NCBI GenBank assembly: GCA_945878865.1
Contig: CAMCUD010000001.1
Coordinates: 1 to 64,000, forward strand
DNA length: 64,000 bases
Direction: 5' to 3'
DNA from: Bifidobacterium breve
Lineage (GTDB): Bacteria > Actinomycetota > Thermoleophilia > Solirubrobacterales > Solirubrobacteraceae
In this document: positions 17,546 through 25,677 of the stretch, piece after piece
Position numbering within the stretch: the first letter of the stretch is position 1
How the letters are laid out: every line of letters begins with the position of its first letter
Notes under the pieces: generated by a model
Seen by the model: only the letters and a program-made list of their open reading frames with translations
Databases searched by the model: none
What the model was told of the DNA's origin: nothing
Translations under genes and position numbers: made by a program

Positions 17546-19074
17546 CGCGCGACGGCCCGGATCTCGGTCGTCCCGGCCGTCCTCGGCGCCGCGCCGTCGC
17601 GGCGGGCGTACTCGTAGCTCTCCCCCGGGTCGAGCCCCGTCACCACCAGGCCGAGCGGGCGGGTCTCGTGCTGCTCGAGGATCGAGCGGCAGCGACTGAC
17701 GTCCTCGCGCTGGGTCTGGTAGACGCGCCCCACGATGAGCGTGGTCGGGACGCGGGGAAGGTCGAGGAGCGCCTGCGTGTCGGCGACGGGCAGCAGCGGC
17801 GCGGCGTCGATGACGACGACCTCGGGGCCACTGAGCAGCTCGTCGAGCACCTCGGTCATCCGCGCGCTGGCGAGCAGCTGCGGCGCGTTGGGCGCCAGCG
17901 GGCCCGCGGGCAGGATGAGCGCGCCGCTGCCCCGCTCGCCGGGGATCTCGCGCAGGAGCTCGCGGGCGCGGTGACGGCCGGCCAGCGCCGTGGTCAGGCC
18001 GCCATCGCGGTCGTCGATGCCCAGGCGCGACGCGACCGTCGGCCGGCGCAGGTCGGCCTCCACGAGGACGGCCGGCTGGCCGGACTGCGCGAGCGCGCGG
18101 GTCAAGTTCAGGGCCACGGACGTCTTGCCCTCGCCCGACAGCGCGCTCGTCACAAGGATCACGCGGGTGTCGTGGCGCGCCTCGGCGAAGCTGATCGCGG
18201 TGCGCAGGATGCGATAGGGCTCGAACGCGGGCGTCGTCAGCGCGTCGGTGGGCACGACGAACGACGTGCGCGGCACCGACGTCAGCGCCCGCAGGCCGTA
18301 GAGCCGCTCGAAGTCCTGCGACGTCTTCACCCGCCGGTCGAGAAGGTCGAGCAGGAACGCGAGCGTGATGCCGAGCAGCGCGCCGACGATGAGCCCGAGC
18401 AGCGCGTCGCGCTTGGGCTTGGGCGACGACGGGGTCGACGGCGGTTCGGCGGCGCTGATGATCTCCGAGTCGGAGAGCCCGATGTCCTTGAGATCGGCCA
18501 GGCGGCTGAGTGACTGCTGCGTCTCGGTGTACTCGACCGAGCCGGGCTGCAGCGTCTGCAGGCGCGCGCGGTAGCTCTTCTGCGCCGCCGCGATGCGCTC
18601 GAGCGTGGACGCCTTCTCGAACGCGATGTACTCCTTCGCGAACGCATTGGCGATGGCCGCCGCTGTCTCGGCGTTGTCCGACGACGCCGTGAAGTTCAGG
18701 ACGTTCGCGTTGGGCTCAGCCTCGACCGCCACCGACGAGGCCAGGACCTCCGGGGCGACGTCCGTCTTGAGGTCCTTCTGCGCCCGCTCGGCCACCGAGC
18801 TGCTCGTCGCGACCAGCACGCGGGTGGCGGCGTCGCGCTCAGGCTCGGACGACTGCGAGTTCTGCTGCGTGACCGCCTGCTGCACGTCGAGGTTGCCGAA
18901 GACGACCTTCGCCGACGCCTCGTAGGACTTCGTGCGCGTGGAGGACAGCAGGAACGCCAGGACGCCGCACGCGACGGTGATCCCGAGGATGAGCACCCAC
19001 CGCTCGCGCAGGACGCGCAGCGCGTACCCGAGCGAGTGCTCCTCCGCGCCCACCTGACGCTCGCCGCGGCTCAT
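17542..19074 (-). CDS. Chain-length regulator fused to BY-kinase (Wzz/Wzc type)
   Basis: 510 residues from the ATG at 19074; the longer frame to 19149 lies inside the upstream gene. Wzz domain: TM1 near 30-50 (VLILGITVACGVLAFLLSS), an extracytoplasmic coiled-coil region, and TM2 near 245-265 (LLGLIVGALLGITLAFLLDLL). Cytoplasmic kinase domain: Walker A SALSGEGKTSVALNL, Walker A' VLVEADLRRPTV and Walker B VVVIDAAPLLPVADT. The tail (GESYEYARRDG) has two tyrosines rather than a long Tyr cluster. It controls polysaccharide chain length and export by autophosphorylation cycles. Coupled by overlaps to both neighbours. Confidence 0.92.
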   Translation of the reverse strand: MSRGERQVGAEEHSLGYALRVLRERWVLILGITVACGVLAFLLSSTRTKSYEASAKVVFGNLDVQQAVTQQNSQSSEPERDAATRVLVATSSSVAERAQKDLKTDVAPEVLASSVAVEAEPNANVLNFTASSDNAETAAAIANAFAKEYIAFEKASTLERIAAAQKSYRARLQTLQPGSVEYTETQQSLSRLADLKDIGLSDSEIISAAEPPSTPSSPKPKRDALLGLIVGALLGITLAFLLDLLDRRVKTSQDFERLYGLRALTSVPRTSFVVPTDALTTPAFEPYRILRTAISFAEARHDTRVILVTSALSGEGKTSVALNLTRALAQSGQPAVLVEADLRRPTVASRLGIDDRDGGLTTALAGRHRARELLREIPGERGSGALILPAGPLAPNAPQLLASARMTEVLDELLSGPEVVVIDAAPLLPVADTQALLDLPRVPTTLIVGRVYQTQREDVSRCRSILEQHETRPLGLVVTGLDPGESYEYARRDGAAPRTAGTTEIRAVAR

Positions 19075-19937
19075 GAGACGGATGCTACTTCGGCGGTCGG
19101 CGCGGACTCGCCGAACGCCGCCCGGTCCTCCGCGGCCGCCGCCGGCCACAGCTCGCTCGTGTACGGCATCCAGTATTCGGGCGCGGCGAGCAGCGGCGCC
19201 TCGACGGCCGCGACGACACGCGCGAGCAGCTCGGGCGGCGTGCCCTCCGCCGCGATCGGCGCCCCGAGCACCACCTCGGGCACCATGCCGTTCCAGCGGG
19301 CACGAACGGGCACGATCGGGACGTCCACAGCGAGCGCGAGGGAGGCCAGGCCGCTGCGCAGCGCGGCGGGCTTGCCGAGGAACTCCATCGGGGTGTGCCC
19401 CGCCACGTCGACGGCGAGCGCGGGATGGCGCCCCTCCGCGGCGGCCGAGGCGATCCGCTCGAACGCCCCCGCGGCCGGGATGACCTCGCCGCCGGCGCGC
19501 TCGACGACGTCGACCCGCAGGTCACGGCGGGCGTCCTCCCAGAACCAGTCGGCGACGACCGGCGAGAACGGCTGGCCGGTGCCGGCCATGCCGTGGAGGA
19601 TGAGCCAGAGCGCGGGTGAATGGGCGAAGGCGTACAGGCGCAGCGGCGGCAGGTCATCGATGCCCTGCACGCGGATCGCCTCGCGCGCGGCGGGGAGCGC
19701 CTCCAAGCGGGCGCAGCGTTCGGTCAGGGCGAAGTAGCGGCGGACGGTCTGGCGCGCGCGCCCCTCGTGCGGCGTCCCGGTCAGCGCGAGGGCGAAGCGC
19801 TGTTCGAGCTCGCGGCGCTCCGCGCGATACGCCGCCCAGCGGGCGGTCCCCACGGCGGCGCCGGCGCGCAGGCGCCAGCGCTCGCGCGACGGCATGGCGC
19901 GATCCGATGAGCGAGGAGGTGCCATCGTTTTGGACAT
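19071..19937 (-). CDS. Lysophospholipid/glycolipid acyltransferase-like protein
   Basis: 288 residues. The C-terminal half (AVDVAGHTPMEFLGKPAALRSGLASLALAVDVPIVPVRARW) matches the acceptor-site region of the LpxL/HtrB and PatA acyltransferase family, including F-x-G-K-P and a PIVPV strand. The catalytic HX4D/E motif expected near residues 105-125 is not apparent; the local histidines read AHSPALW and LHGMAGTG. There is no strong membrane helix. The stop overlaps the Wzz/BY-kinase start (TGATG), so it heads that operon and may acylate the cluster's glycolipid or act as a non-catalytic partner. Family call is moderate. Confidence 0.6.
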   Translation of the reverse strand: MSKTMAPPRSSDRAMPSRERWRLRAGAAVGTARWAAYRAERRELEQRFALALTGTPHEGRARQTVRRYFALTERCARLEALPAAREAIRVQGIDDLPPLRLYAFAHSPALWLILHGMAGTGQPFSPVVADWFWEDARRDLRVDVVERAGGEVIPAAGAFERIASAAAEGRHPALAVDVAGHTPMEFLGKPAALRSGLASLALAVDVPIVPVRARWNGMVPEVVLGAPIAAEGTPPELLARVVAAVEAPLLAAPEYWMPYTSELWPAAAAEDRAAFGESAPTAEVASVS

Positions 19938-19971
19938 CGGCCTCAGACCGGTTTCGCTTGAACCGCGGTGC

Positions 19972-20763
19972 TCACCTGCCGGCCTCGTCGGAAACGGGAT
20001 CGCGTCCCGCGAGCACGGCGCCGACGACGATCGCCGCGATCACCGCGCAGGCGTACGCGAACAGCCAGGACACGAGCGCGAAGGCCACCCCGATCAGCCC
20101 GTAGCGGTCGGCGTTGGTGGTCATCACCGTCGGCACGTAGACGAGACTCGCGATCCCGAGCGCGACCGTGGCGGCGGCGGTCAGGACGCCCGACGGCAGC
20201 AGCTCCCGGATCGGCACGCGCTGCGCGAGCAGCAGGTACGGCGTCCACGCCCACATGAGCGTCCCGAGTGCGAGGTTCACGATGGCGAGCTTGACGTCGA
20301 GACCCAGCTCGTCGAGCAGCTGCCGGATCGGCCCGGCGATCGCCAGGAAGCCGACGACGCTGAGGATCCAGCCGAGCCGCCGGATCACCGACCCGGGCGC
20401 GGACTCCATCGCCCACGCGTCGAGATACACGCGCTCGACGTTGCGCGCGAGGCTCACCGCCCCGAACAGCAGGAACGCGATCCCGAAGAAGCTGATGCTC
20501 GCGCGCACGACGTCCGGCGATTCGAACAGCGTCCGGGCCGCCTCGGCGCCGTTGCCCTCGAGGTCGAACCGCTCGACGAGCGTGTCGCCGAGGCTGCGGC
20601 GCTGCACGAACGCCCCGGTGAGGATCGAGAGCGGGATGAGGACGACGAACGCCTTCGATGAGATCGCCAGCGCGCGGTCGACGATGTTGATCTCGATGAT
20701 GCCCGTCACCATCCGGCCGGGCAGGCTGGCCCAGAAGCGCTGCGTGATCTCGTCGAACGTCAT
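19972..20763 (-). CDS. YihY/virulence-factor BrkB family membrane protein
   Basis: 263 residues with six hydrophobic helices. The pattern of an early amphipathic helix, then IDRALAISSKAFVVLIPLSIL, and late VYVPTVMTTNADRYGLIGVAFALVSWLFAYACAVIAAIVVGA is that of YihY/BrkB, where a conserved Y-G-x-x-G/A-x-x-L/F turn precedes the last two helices. Transport or envelope roles have been proposed for the family; the biochemical function is unsettled. A TACGAT box lies 9 nt before the ATG, so transcription is probably leaderless. Divergent from the DUF2252 gene by 35 bp. Confidence 0.85.
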   Translation of the reverse strand: MTFDEITQRFWASLPGRMVTGIIEINIVDRALAISSKAFVVLIPLSILTGAFVQRRSLGDTLVERFDLEGNGAEAARTLFESPDVVRASISFFGIAFLLFGAVSLARNVERVYLDAWAMESAPGSVIRRLGWILSVVGFLAIAGPIRQLLDELGLDVKLAIVNLALGTLMWAWTPYLLLAQRVPIRELLPSGVLTAAATVALGIASLVYVPTVMTTNADRYGLIGVAFALVSWLFAYACAVIAAIVVGAVLAGRDPVSDEAGR

Positions 20764-20772
20764 CCGGCGCGG

Positions 20773-20778
20773 ATCGTA
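20773..20778 (-). promoter_or_regulatory. -10 box TACGAT, leaderless start
   Basis: Minus-strand hexamer ending 9 nt before the BrkB-family ATG, in the 35-bp divergent gap with the DUF2252 gene. Confidence 0.45.
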
Positions 20779-20798
20779 CGTGGAAGACTTCCGCGCCG

Positions 20799-22139
20799 AT
20801 GCCCTCGCCGACTCCCGAGGAGCGCCGCGCCGCCGGCCGCGCGCGCCGCGCGACGTCCCCGCGCTCCGCCCACGCAGGCTGGACGGCGCCGGACGACCGC
20901 GAGGACCCGATCGCGATCCTCGAGCGCCAGGCGGAGACGCGCGTGCCCGAACTGCTGCCGATCCGCTACGCGCGGATGGCGGTCTCGCCGTTCGCGTTCC
21001 TGCGGGGCGCCGCGGCGGTCATGGCCGCCGACATGCGCCACGCGCCGAGCACCGGCCTGCGCGTCCAGTGCTGCGGCGACGCCCACCTGTCGAACTTCGG
21101 CCTGTTCGCCAGCCCGGAGCGCCGCCTGGTCTTCGACCTCAACGACTTCGACGAGACGTTGCCGGGCCCGTTCGAGTTCGACCTCAAGCGGCTGGTCGCC
21201 AGCGCGACGGTCGCGGCGCGCGCGAACGGCGAGGCGCCGCGGGACGCAGCCGAGGCGGCCCGCGCCGCGGCACGCAGCTATCGCCAGGCGATGCTCGGCT
21301 TCGCCGACATGCGTCACCTCGACGTCTGGTACGCCCACGCGGACGTCGACGCCGTCCTGGCCACGCAAGCGTCGATCTCCAAGCGCACGCTGCGCGACAT
21401 CGACAAGGCGCGCACGCGGACGAGCCTCCAGGCGTTCTCCAAGCTCTGCGAGACGGTCGACGGCGCGCTGCGCTTCCGTGACGACCCGCCGATCGTCGAG
21501 CACCTGCCCATCCTCGACGACCGCCGCGCGATCGAGCGGCTCCTGCACGACTACCGGGCCACGCTGCCGGATTCGCGCCGCCCGCTCATCGACCGCTACG
21601 AGCTCGCGGACGTGGCGCGCAAGGTCGTCGGCGTCGGCAGCGTCGGCACCCGCGCGTTCATCGTCCTGCTCCTCGGCCGCGACGCCGACGACCCGCTCAT
21701 CCTCCAGGTCAAGGAGGCCGTGCCCTCCGTCCTGGAGCCCTACGCGGGCCGGTCGCGATACCGCCAGCAGGGCAAGCGCGTCGTCGTCGGTCAGCACCTG
21801 CTGCAGGCCACGAGCGACATCTTCCTCGGCTGGGTGCGCGCCGACGGCGACCGTGACTTCTACGTCCGCCAGCTGCGCGACATGAAGGGCTCGGCGGAGA
21901 TCGAGCGCATGCAGCTCGCCGAGCTCACGCTGTACGGCGAGCTCTGCGGCTGGGTCCTCGCGCGCGCCCACGCGCGGACGGGCGACCCGTCCGCGATCGC
22001 GGGCTATCTCGGCGGCGGCGAGGCGTTCGACAAGGCGATGCGCGACTGGGCGGACGCCTACGCCGACCAGACCGAGCGCGACCACGAGGCGCTGCTGCGC
22101 GCCATCGACGCCGGGCGCGTGCCCACCGCCGGGCCGTAG
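20799..22139 (+). CDS. DUF2252 family protein
   Basis: 446 residues, no signal peptide. Diagnostic DUF2252 strings: RMAVSPFAFLRGAAAVMAADM, QCCGDAHLSNFGLF, DLNDFDETLPGPFEFDLKRL and LLGRDADDPLILQVKEAVPS. The GDAHLSNFG and DFDE motifs resemble the catalytic loop and metal-binding DFG of kinase-like phosphotransferases, which suggests a small-molecule or sugar kinase fold, but no activity is established for this family. It stands alone on the plus strand next to the exopolysaccharide cluster; no functional link is evident. Confidence 0.92.
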   Translation: MPSPTPEERRAAGRARRATSPRSAHAGWTAPDDREDPIAILERQAETRVPELLPIRYARMAVSPFAFLRGAAAVMAADMRHAPSTGLRVQCCGDAHLSNFGLFASPERRLVFDLNDFDETLPGPFEFDLKRLVASATVAARANGEAPRDAAEAARAAARSYRQAMLGFADMRHLDVWYAHADVDAVLATQASISKRTLRDIDKARTRTSLQAFSKLCETVDGALRFRDDPPIVEHLPILDDRRAIERLLHDYRATLPDSRRPLIDRYELADVARKVVGVGSVGTRAFIVLLLGRDADDPLILQVKEAVPSVLEPYAGRSRYRQQGKRVVVGQHLLQATSDIFLGWVRADGDRDFYVRQLRDMKGSAEIERMQLAELTLYGELCGWVLARAHARTGDPSAIAGYLGGGEAFDKAMRDWADAYADQTERDHEALLRAIDAGRVPTAGP

Positions 22140-22145
22140 CGGCGC

Positions 22146-22991
22146 TCAGCCGGTCGACTGCACCTGCGCGATGACGTAGCAGCCGGTGCCGTCGAAGATG
22201 TTGCTCACCTCGATGGTCGCGACGTGGTCGGTGCTCGCGGCGTCGGTGTAGCCGAGCTGCCAGGTCACCGTCTGATCGCCACCCGCGTTGGCGACGGTGT
22301 TCGAGTTGCCGCTGCCGAGCCAGACCGTGCTGACCACCGGCGCGACGCCGTTGCGCATCGAGGTCTTGTGCACGGTCACCGTGCTCCCGGAGTCGTTGGC
22401 GTACGTCGAGGTCGCGTCGCCGCTCGTGCACGTCGCGCTGAGCTTGCCGAAGCCGGGAATCGTCGCGACGGAGATCGTCTGCCCGTTGGTGAGCTGGCGA
22501 TGGAAGCTCGTGACCGCGCCGCGGCCCGAGATCACCGTGTTCGGCGCGATCTTGCCCAGCGTCACCGCGCCGTCGGCGATCGCGGCACCGCCCACCGCAC
22601 CGGCGGCGAGCTTGCCCGACGTCACCGCGCCCGCGCCGATCTTGGTCTCGGACACCGCGCCGGAGCCGAGCTTGGAGTCGGTGACCGCGCCGTTCTGGAG
22701 GTTCGAGGTCTGGATCGCGCCGTCGGCGATCTTGCCCGCCGTGACCGCGCCCGTCCGCAGCTTCGTCGGGGTCACCGCACCCGTGGCCAGCTTCTCGGTC
22801 ACCACCGCGTTGTTCGCGAGCTTGGAGGCGGAGACCGCGCGGTTCTTGATCTTCGCGCGTGTCACCGCGCCGGTCTTCAGCTGCTTGGTGCCGATGGTCG
22901 CCGCGGCGTACGTGACGCCGCCGAGCGAGACGAAGAGCGCGATGGTCGCGATGATCGTCGCGGGGTGAAGAAGCTGGCTGCGCTGCCACAT
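22146..22991 (-). CDS. Surface/secreted stalk protein with decapeptide repeats
   Basis: 281 residues from the ATG at 22991. The N-terminus PATIIATIALFVSLGGVTYAA is a signal-anchor with the LGG-x-x-YA motif common in secreted proteins of this lineage. Residues 42-151 are eleven tandem decapeptides (consensus AVTxxKIxxG; for example AVTAGKIADG, AVTDSKLGSG), a period that could build a solenoid or collagen-like stalk. The last 130 residues form a beta-rich head with a probable disulfide (ATCTSGD, GTGCYVIA). The DNA shows a matching 30-bp periodicity. Function is unknown; adhesion or structural display is inference. Confidence 0.78.
   Translation of the reverse strand: MWQRSQLLHPATIIATIALFVSLGGVTYAAATIGTKQLKTGAVTRAKIKNRAVSASKLANNAVVTEKLATGAVTPTKLRTGAVTAGKIADGAIQTSNLQNGAVTDSKLGSGAVSETKIGAGAVTSGKLAAGAVGGAAIADGAVTLGKIAPNTVISGRGAVTSFHRQLTNGQTISVATIPGFGKLSATCTSGDATSTYANDSGSTVTVHKTSMRNGVAPVVSTVWLGSGNSNTVANAGGDQTVTWQLGYTDAASTDHVATIEVSNIFDGTGCYVIAQVQSTG
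22539..22868 (-). repeat. Eleven in-frame 30-bp tandem repeats
   Basis: Coding repeat with the conserved core GCGGTGAC (seen as gtcaccgcg on the plus strand) recurring every 30 bp and degenerate third positions. It encodes the decapeptide stalk of the surface protein. Divergence at synonymous sites indicates an old, selected array rather than a recent slippage product. Confidence 0.85.
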
Positions 22992-23034
22992 GGTTCGGGG
23001 TCCTCCTGCGCGGTCGGAAAGCCCCGACAGCGTG

Positions 23035-23826
23035 TCACCCGATGAGGCGGATGCGCGAGCGCCAGACCGCGAGCACCCACATGAGCGCGGCGAACGCCAG
23101 CAGCGCGGCGACGTGCACGAGGTCCCCGGCATCCAACCCGCCGAGCACCAGCGCGCGCACGAGCTGGACGCAGTGGTACAGCGGGTTGACGTGCGCGATC
23201 GCCTCCATCCCGCGCGGCAGCCCGGAGATCGGGAAGAACGTGCCCGAGACGAGGAACAGCGGCGTGATGACCGCGCTCGTGACGTAGTTGAAGTTGTCGA
23301 TCGACTTCGCGACCGCGCTGATGAGCACCCCGAACGACGCGAAGCCGAACCCCGTGAGGAACCCGACGAAGGGCACGAAGACGGTCGTCCACCGCGGGTC
23401 GAGCCCGAACGCGATCGCCACGAGCAGCGGCGCCATGCAGTAGACGCCCGCGCGGCAGGAGATCCAGAGGATCTCGGCGGTGACGAGCTCCTCGGTGTCG
23501 ACGGGGGCGGCGAGCATCGCGTCGTACGTCCGCTGGAACTCGCGCCGCACGAACGTGTTGAACATCCCGGCGAAGACGGAGGAGAACAGCGCGGCGCTGG
23601 CGACGACACCCGTGCCGACGTACTCGATGTAGTCGATGCCGTTGACCTGGGTGACGAGCGCGCCGAAGCCGAAGCCGAAGGCCAGCAGGTAGATCGTCGG
23701 CTCGACGATGGAGGAGAACGTCGTGGCCTTCCAGTACCGCCGGAAGATCATGACGTCGCGGCTCATCACGCCCGCGATCGCGGCGGGCTCCAGGCGGCGG
23801 GGACGGCGCGAGGCGACGGCGCTCAT
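23035..23826 (-). CDS. ABC-2 type transporter permease
   Basis: 263 residues, six hydrophobic helices, of the NodJ/DrrB class: FRRYWKATTFSSIVEPTIYLLAFGFGFG at the first helix, EFQRTYDAMLAAPVDTEELVTAEI in the coupling region and PLFLVSGTFFPISGLPRGMEAIAHVNPLYH near the end are typical. It pairs with the ATPase at 24053 to make an exporter for a lipid, drug or polysaccharide. It is preceded by a 28-codon gene that ends 19 nt upstream and shares its transcript. Confidence 0.92.
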   Translation of the reverse strand: MSAVASRRPRRLEPAAIAGVMSRDVMIFRRYWKATTFSSIVEPTIYLLAFGFGFGALVTQVNGIDYIEYVGTGVVASAALFSSVFAGMFNTFVRREFQRTYDAMLAAPVDTEELVTAEILWISCRAGVYCMAPLLVAIAFGLDPRWTTVFVPFVGFLTGFGFASFGVLISAVAKSIDNFNYVTSAVITPLFLVSGTFFPISGLPRGMEAIAHVNPLYHCVQLVRALVLGGLDAGDLVHVAALLAFAALMWVLAVWRSRIRLIG

Positions 23827-23845
23827 CGCGACCGCCGCCCGCCGG

Positions 23846-23932
23846 TCAGGTCAGCGCGTGCGGCAGCAGGTACATCGCGAAGATCACCGCGATCACGAGG
23901 CTGGTCCCGGCGAGCTGAGAGGAGAGGGTCAT
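23846..23932 (-). CDS. 28-residue single-pass membrane peptide heading the permease transcript
   Basis: Small ORF starting ATG at 23932 with a GGAG ribosome site 6 nt upstream and TGA at 23846-23848. The peptide begins MTLSSQLAGT, has a hydrophobic core SLVIAVIFAMYLL and ends PHALT: one short transmembrane helix with no charged residue. A TAGGTT box at 23968-23973 would start a transcript about 30 nt before it. The position between exporter ATPase and permease suggests a small subunit or regulator of the exporter, as with other short membrane peptides bound to transporters. Coding status is inferred from ribosome site, composition and spacing. Confidence 0.6.
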   Translation of the reverse strand: MTLSSQLAGTSLVIAVIFAMYLLPHALT

Positions 23933-23967
23933 GGTGAGCTCCGTGGGGGGCAGAGAGGTCGATGCGC

Positions 23968-23973
23968 AACCTA
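23968..23973 (-). promoter_or_regulatory. -10 box TAGGTT for the small peptide and permease
   Basis: Minus-strand TAGGTT lies in the 120-bp gap after the ATPase stop; the leader to the peptide ATG would be about 30 nt and includes GGAG. No good -35 box is visible. Confidence 0.4.
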
Positions 23974-24052
23974 CGCCGACCGCTCTGCGTCGTCCTCCGG
24001 CTCCGACCGCACATCGACTGCGGGTTCTCCCGGTCCTGCGCTGCGCAGTTCC

Positions 24053-24952
24053 TCACTCGATCTCCTCCCCCGTGAGCATCACGAACGCGTCCTCGAGCGT
24101 CGCGGCGCGGCGGACGCCCTCGGGCAGCTCGCCGTTGAGCGCCTCCGCGCGCAGGATCGCGACGGCCGGGCCGCTGCGGCGCGTCTGCCAGCCGTTGGCG
24201 GCGGCGGTGGCGTCGATCTCGGCGAGGTGGGCGGGCGGTCCGTAGACCTCGACGACCTCCTGGCCCGCGTGCGCGCGGACGAGCTCGTCGGGCGTGCCGA
24301 GCGCGACGACCTTCCCGGCGGCCATCACCCCGACGATGTCGGCGAGGCGCTCGGCCTCCTCGATGTAGTGCGTGCTCATGAGGACGGTGACGCCCTCGCT
24401 GCGCAGGCCGTCGATGAGCGTCCACAGCTCCTGGCGCACCTGCGGATCGAGCCCGACGGTGGGCTCGTCGAGCAGGACGAGGTCGGGCTGGTGGACGAGC
24501 GCGCGGCCGATGAGCAGGCGGCGGCGCATGCCGCCCGACAGGTCGGTGACCTTCGCGTCGGCGCGGTCGGTCAGGCGCGCGATCCGCAGCGACCGGTCGA
24601 TCGCCTCGGCGCGCTCCCCGCGCGGGACGCGATACAGGCGGCAGAACACCTCGAGCGTCTGGCGGACGGTGAGCTCGACGTCGAGGTTGTCCTGCTGCGG
24701 ACAGACGCCCATCCGCAGGCGGGCGGCCTTCGAGTCGCCGGGCACCTCGTGGCCGAGGACGTGGATCTCACCCTCGTCGGCGAGCGCCTGCGCGGTGAGC
24801 ATGCGCATCGTCGTCGACTTGCCCGCGCCGTTGGGGCCGAGCAGGCCGAAGCAGATGCCGGCGGGAACCTCGAGGTCGAGCCCGTCGACGGCGGTGAGCG
24901 CGCCGAAGCGCTTGACCACGCCGCGGATCGAGATGGCTGGGACAGACGCCAT
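24053..24952 (-). CDS. ABC transporter ATP-binding protein (DrrA/NodI class)
   Basis: 299 residues. Walker A GLLGPNGAGKST, Q-loop VCPQQDNLDVELTV, signature DLSGGMRRRLLIGRAL, Walker B LVLLDEPTVGLDP and switch MSTHYIEEAERLADIV are all intact. The extra C-terminal 80 residues (VVEVYGPPAHLAEI onward) are typical of DrrA/NodI-type exporters. It energises the ABC-2 permease encoded downstream. TAGGCT at 24960-24965 ends 7 nt before the ATG, so the mRNA is probably leaderless. Confidence 0.95.
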   Translation of the reverse strand: MASVPAISIRGVVKRFGALTAVDGLDLEVPAGICFGLLGPNGAGKSTTMRMLTAQALADEGEIHVLGHEVPGDSKAARLRMGVCPQQDNLDVELTVRQTLEVFCRLYRVPRGERAEAIDRSLRIARLTDRADAKVTDLSGGMRRRLLIGRALVHQPDLVLLDEPTVGLDPQVRQELWTLIDGLRSEGVTVLMSTHYIEEAERLADIVGVMAAGKVVALGTPDELVRAHAGQEVVEVYGPPAHLAEIDATAAANGWQTRRSGPAVAILRAEALNGELPEGVRRAATLEDAFVMLTGEEIE

Positions 24953-24959
24953 GTCCGTC

Positions 24960-24965
24960 AGCCTA
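24960..24965 (-). promoter_or_regulatory. -10 box TAGGCT, leaderless start of ABC operon
   Basis: Minus-strand hexamer, 7 nt before the ATPase ATG; no Shine-Dalgarno in between. Confidence 0.55.
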
Positions 24966-24988
24966 GGCGCCTGCGCCCGGGTTCGAGC

Positions 24989-25651
24989 TCAGCGGTACGT
25001 GACGGCGACGCCGTCGGCGCCCTCGAGGTGCCCATGCTCGTTGAGCGACACGAGCGACGCCCCGCGGCGGCCGGTGATGACCTTCGTGATAGAGGCGTTG
25101 ATCATCGTGCGGTTGATCGCCGGCCAGTGCGCCGCGGGCACGCCCATGACGTGCGCGGCCACGAGCGCGATCGTCCCGCCGGAGCTGACGACGACGGTCA
25201 CGCCCGGCTCGGCGCGCAGCTCGGCGAGCGCGGAGGTCGCGCGCTCGTGGAACGCGGCGTGGACCTCCCCGCCCTCCACCGGCGCCCCGTCGACCCACGC
25301 GGCCAGCGCCTGGTCGAGGGTGGCCTGGAACAGACGGTTGCGCTGGCCGAGGTCCTCGGGCCAGGCCTCGACCTCGGGGGCGAGCGCGAGCAGGCCGAAC
25401 TGGTCGTACTCGTTCCAGCGCGGGTCCTCGGCGATCTCCAGGTCGGTCCGTCCGAGGCCGGCGAGCAGCCCCGCGGCCGTCTCGCGCTGCCGGCGCAAGG
25501 AGCCGGCGATCACGCGGTCCGGCTCGATCCCCCGCGCGGCGAGCACGGCGCCGGTGTGTCGCGCCTGGGCGTGGCCCTGCTCGGACAGCACGTCGTAGTC
25601 GTCGGTCCCGAACGAGGCCTGCCCGTGCCGGATGAGGAGGATCACGCCCAT
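24989..25651 (-). CDS. Histidine phosphatase family (phosphoglycerate mutase-like)
   Basis: 220 residues from the ATG at 25651; an ATG five codons upstream is an alternative, and the longer frame upstream belongs to antisense of the neighbour. The phospho-histidine motif is LIRHGQASFG near residue 7, followed by LSEQGHAQARHTGAVL, SLRRQRETAAGLL (Arg at the active site), Glu in RWNEYDQFG, and the second His in VVVSSGGTIALVAAHV replaced in register by a Gly-Gly-Thr loop. Most relatives have SHGG here, while SSGGT is common in a subfamily. Substrate is unknown. Confidence 0.88.
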   Translation of the reverse strand: MGVILLIRHGQASFGTDDYDVLSEQGHAQARHTGAVLAARGIEPDRVIAGSLRRQRETAAGLLAGLGRTDLEIAEDPRWNEYDQFGLLALAPEVEAWPEDLGQRNRLFQATLDQALAAWVDGAPVEGGEVHAAFHERATSALAELRAEPGVTVVVSSGGTIALVAAHVMGVPAAHWPAINRTMINASITKVITGRRGASLVSLNEHGHLEGADGVAVTYR

Positions 25652-25677
25652 CGCCGGGCGAAGCATGCCAGCCGGCG

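Noticed and set aside
22539-22868. Possible CRISPR array from regular 30-bp units
   Set aside because: No spacers; repeats are contiguous, in frame and degenerate at third codon positions.
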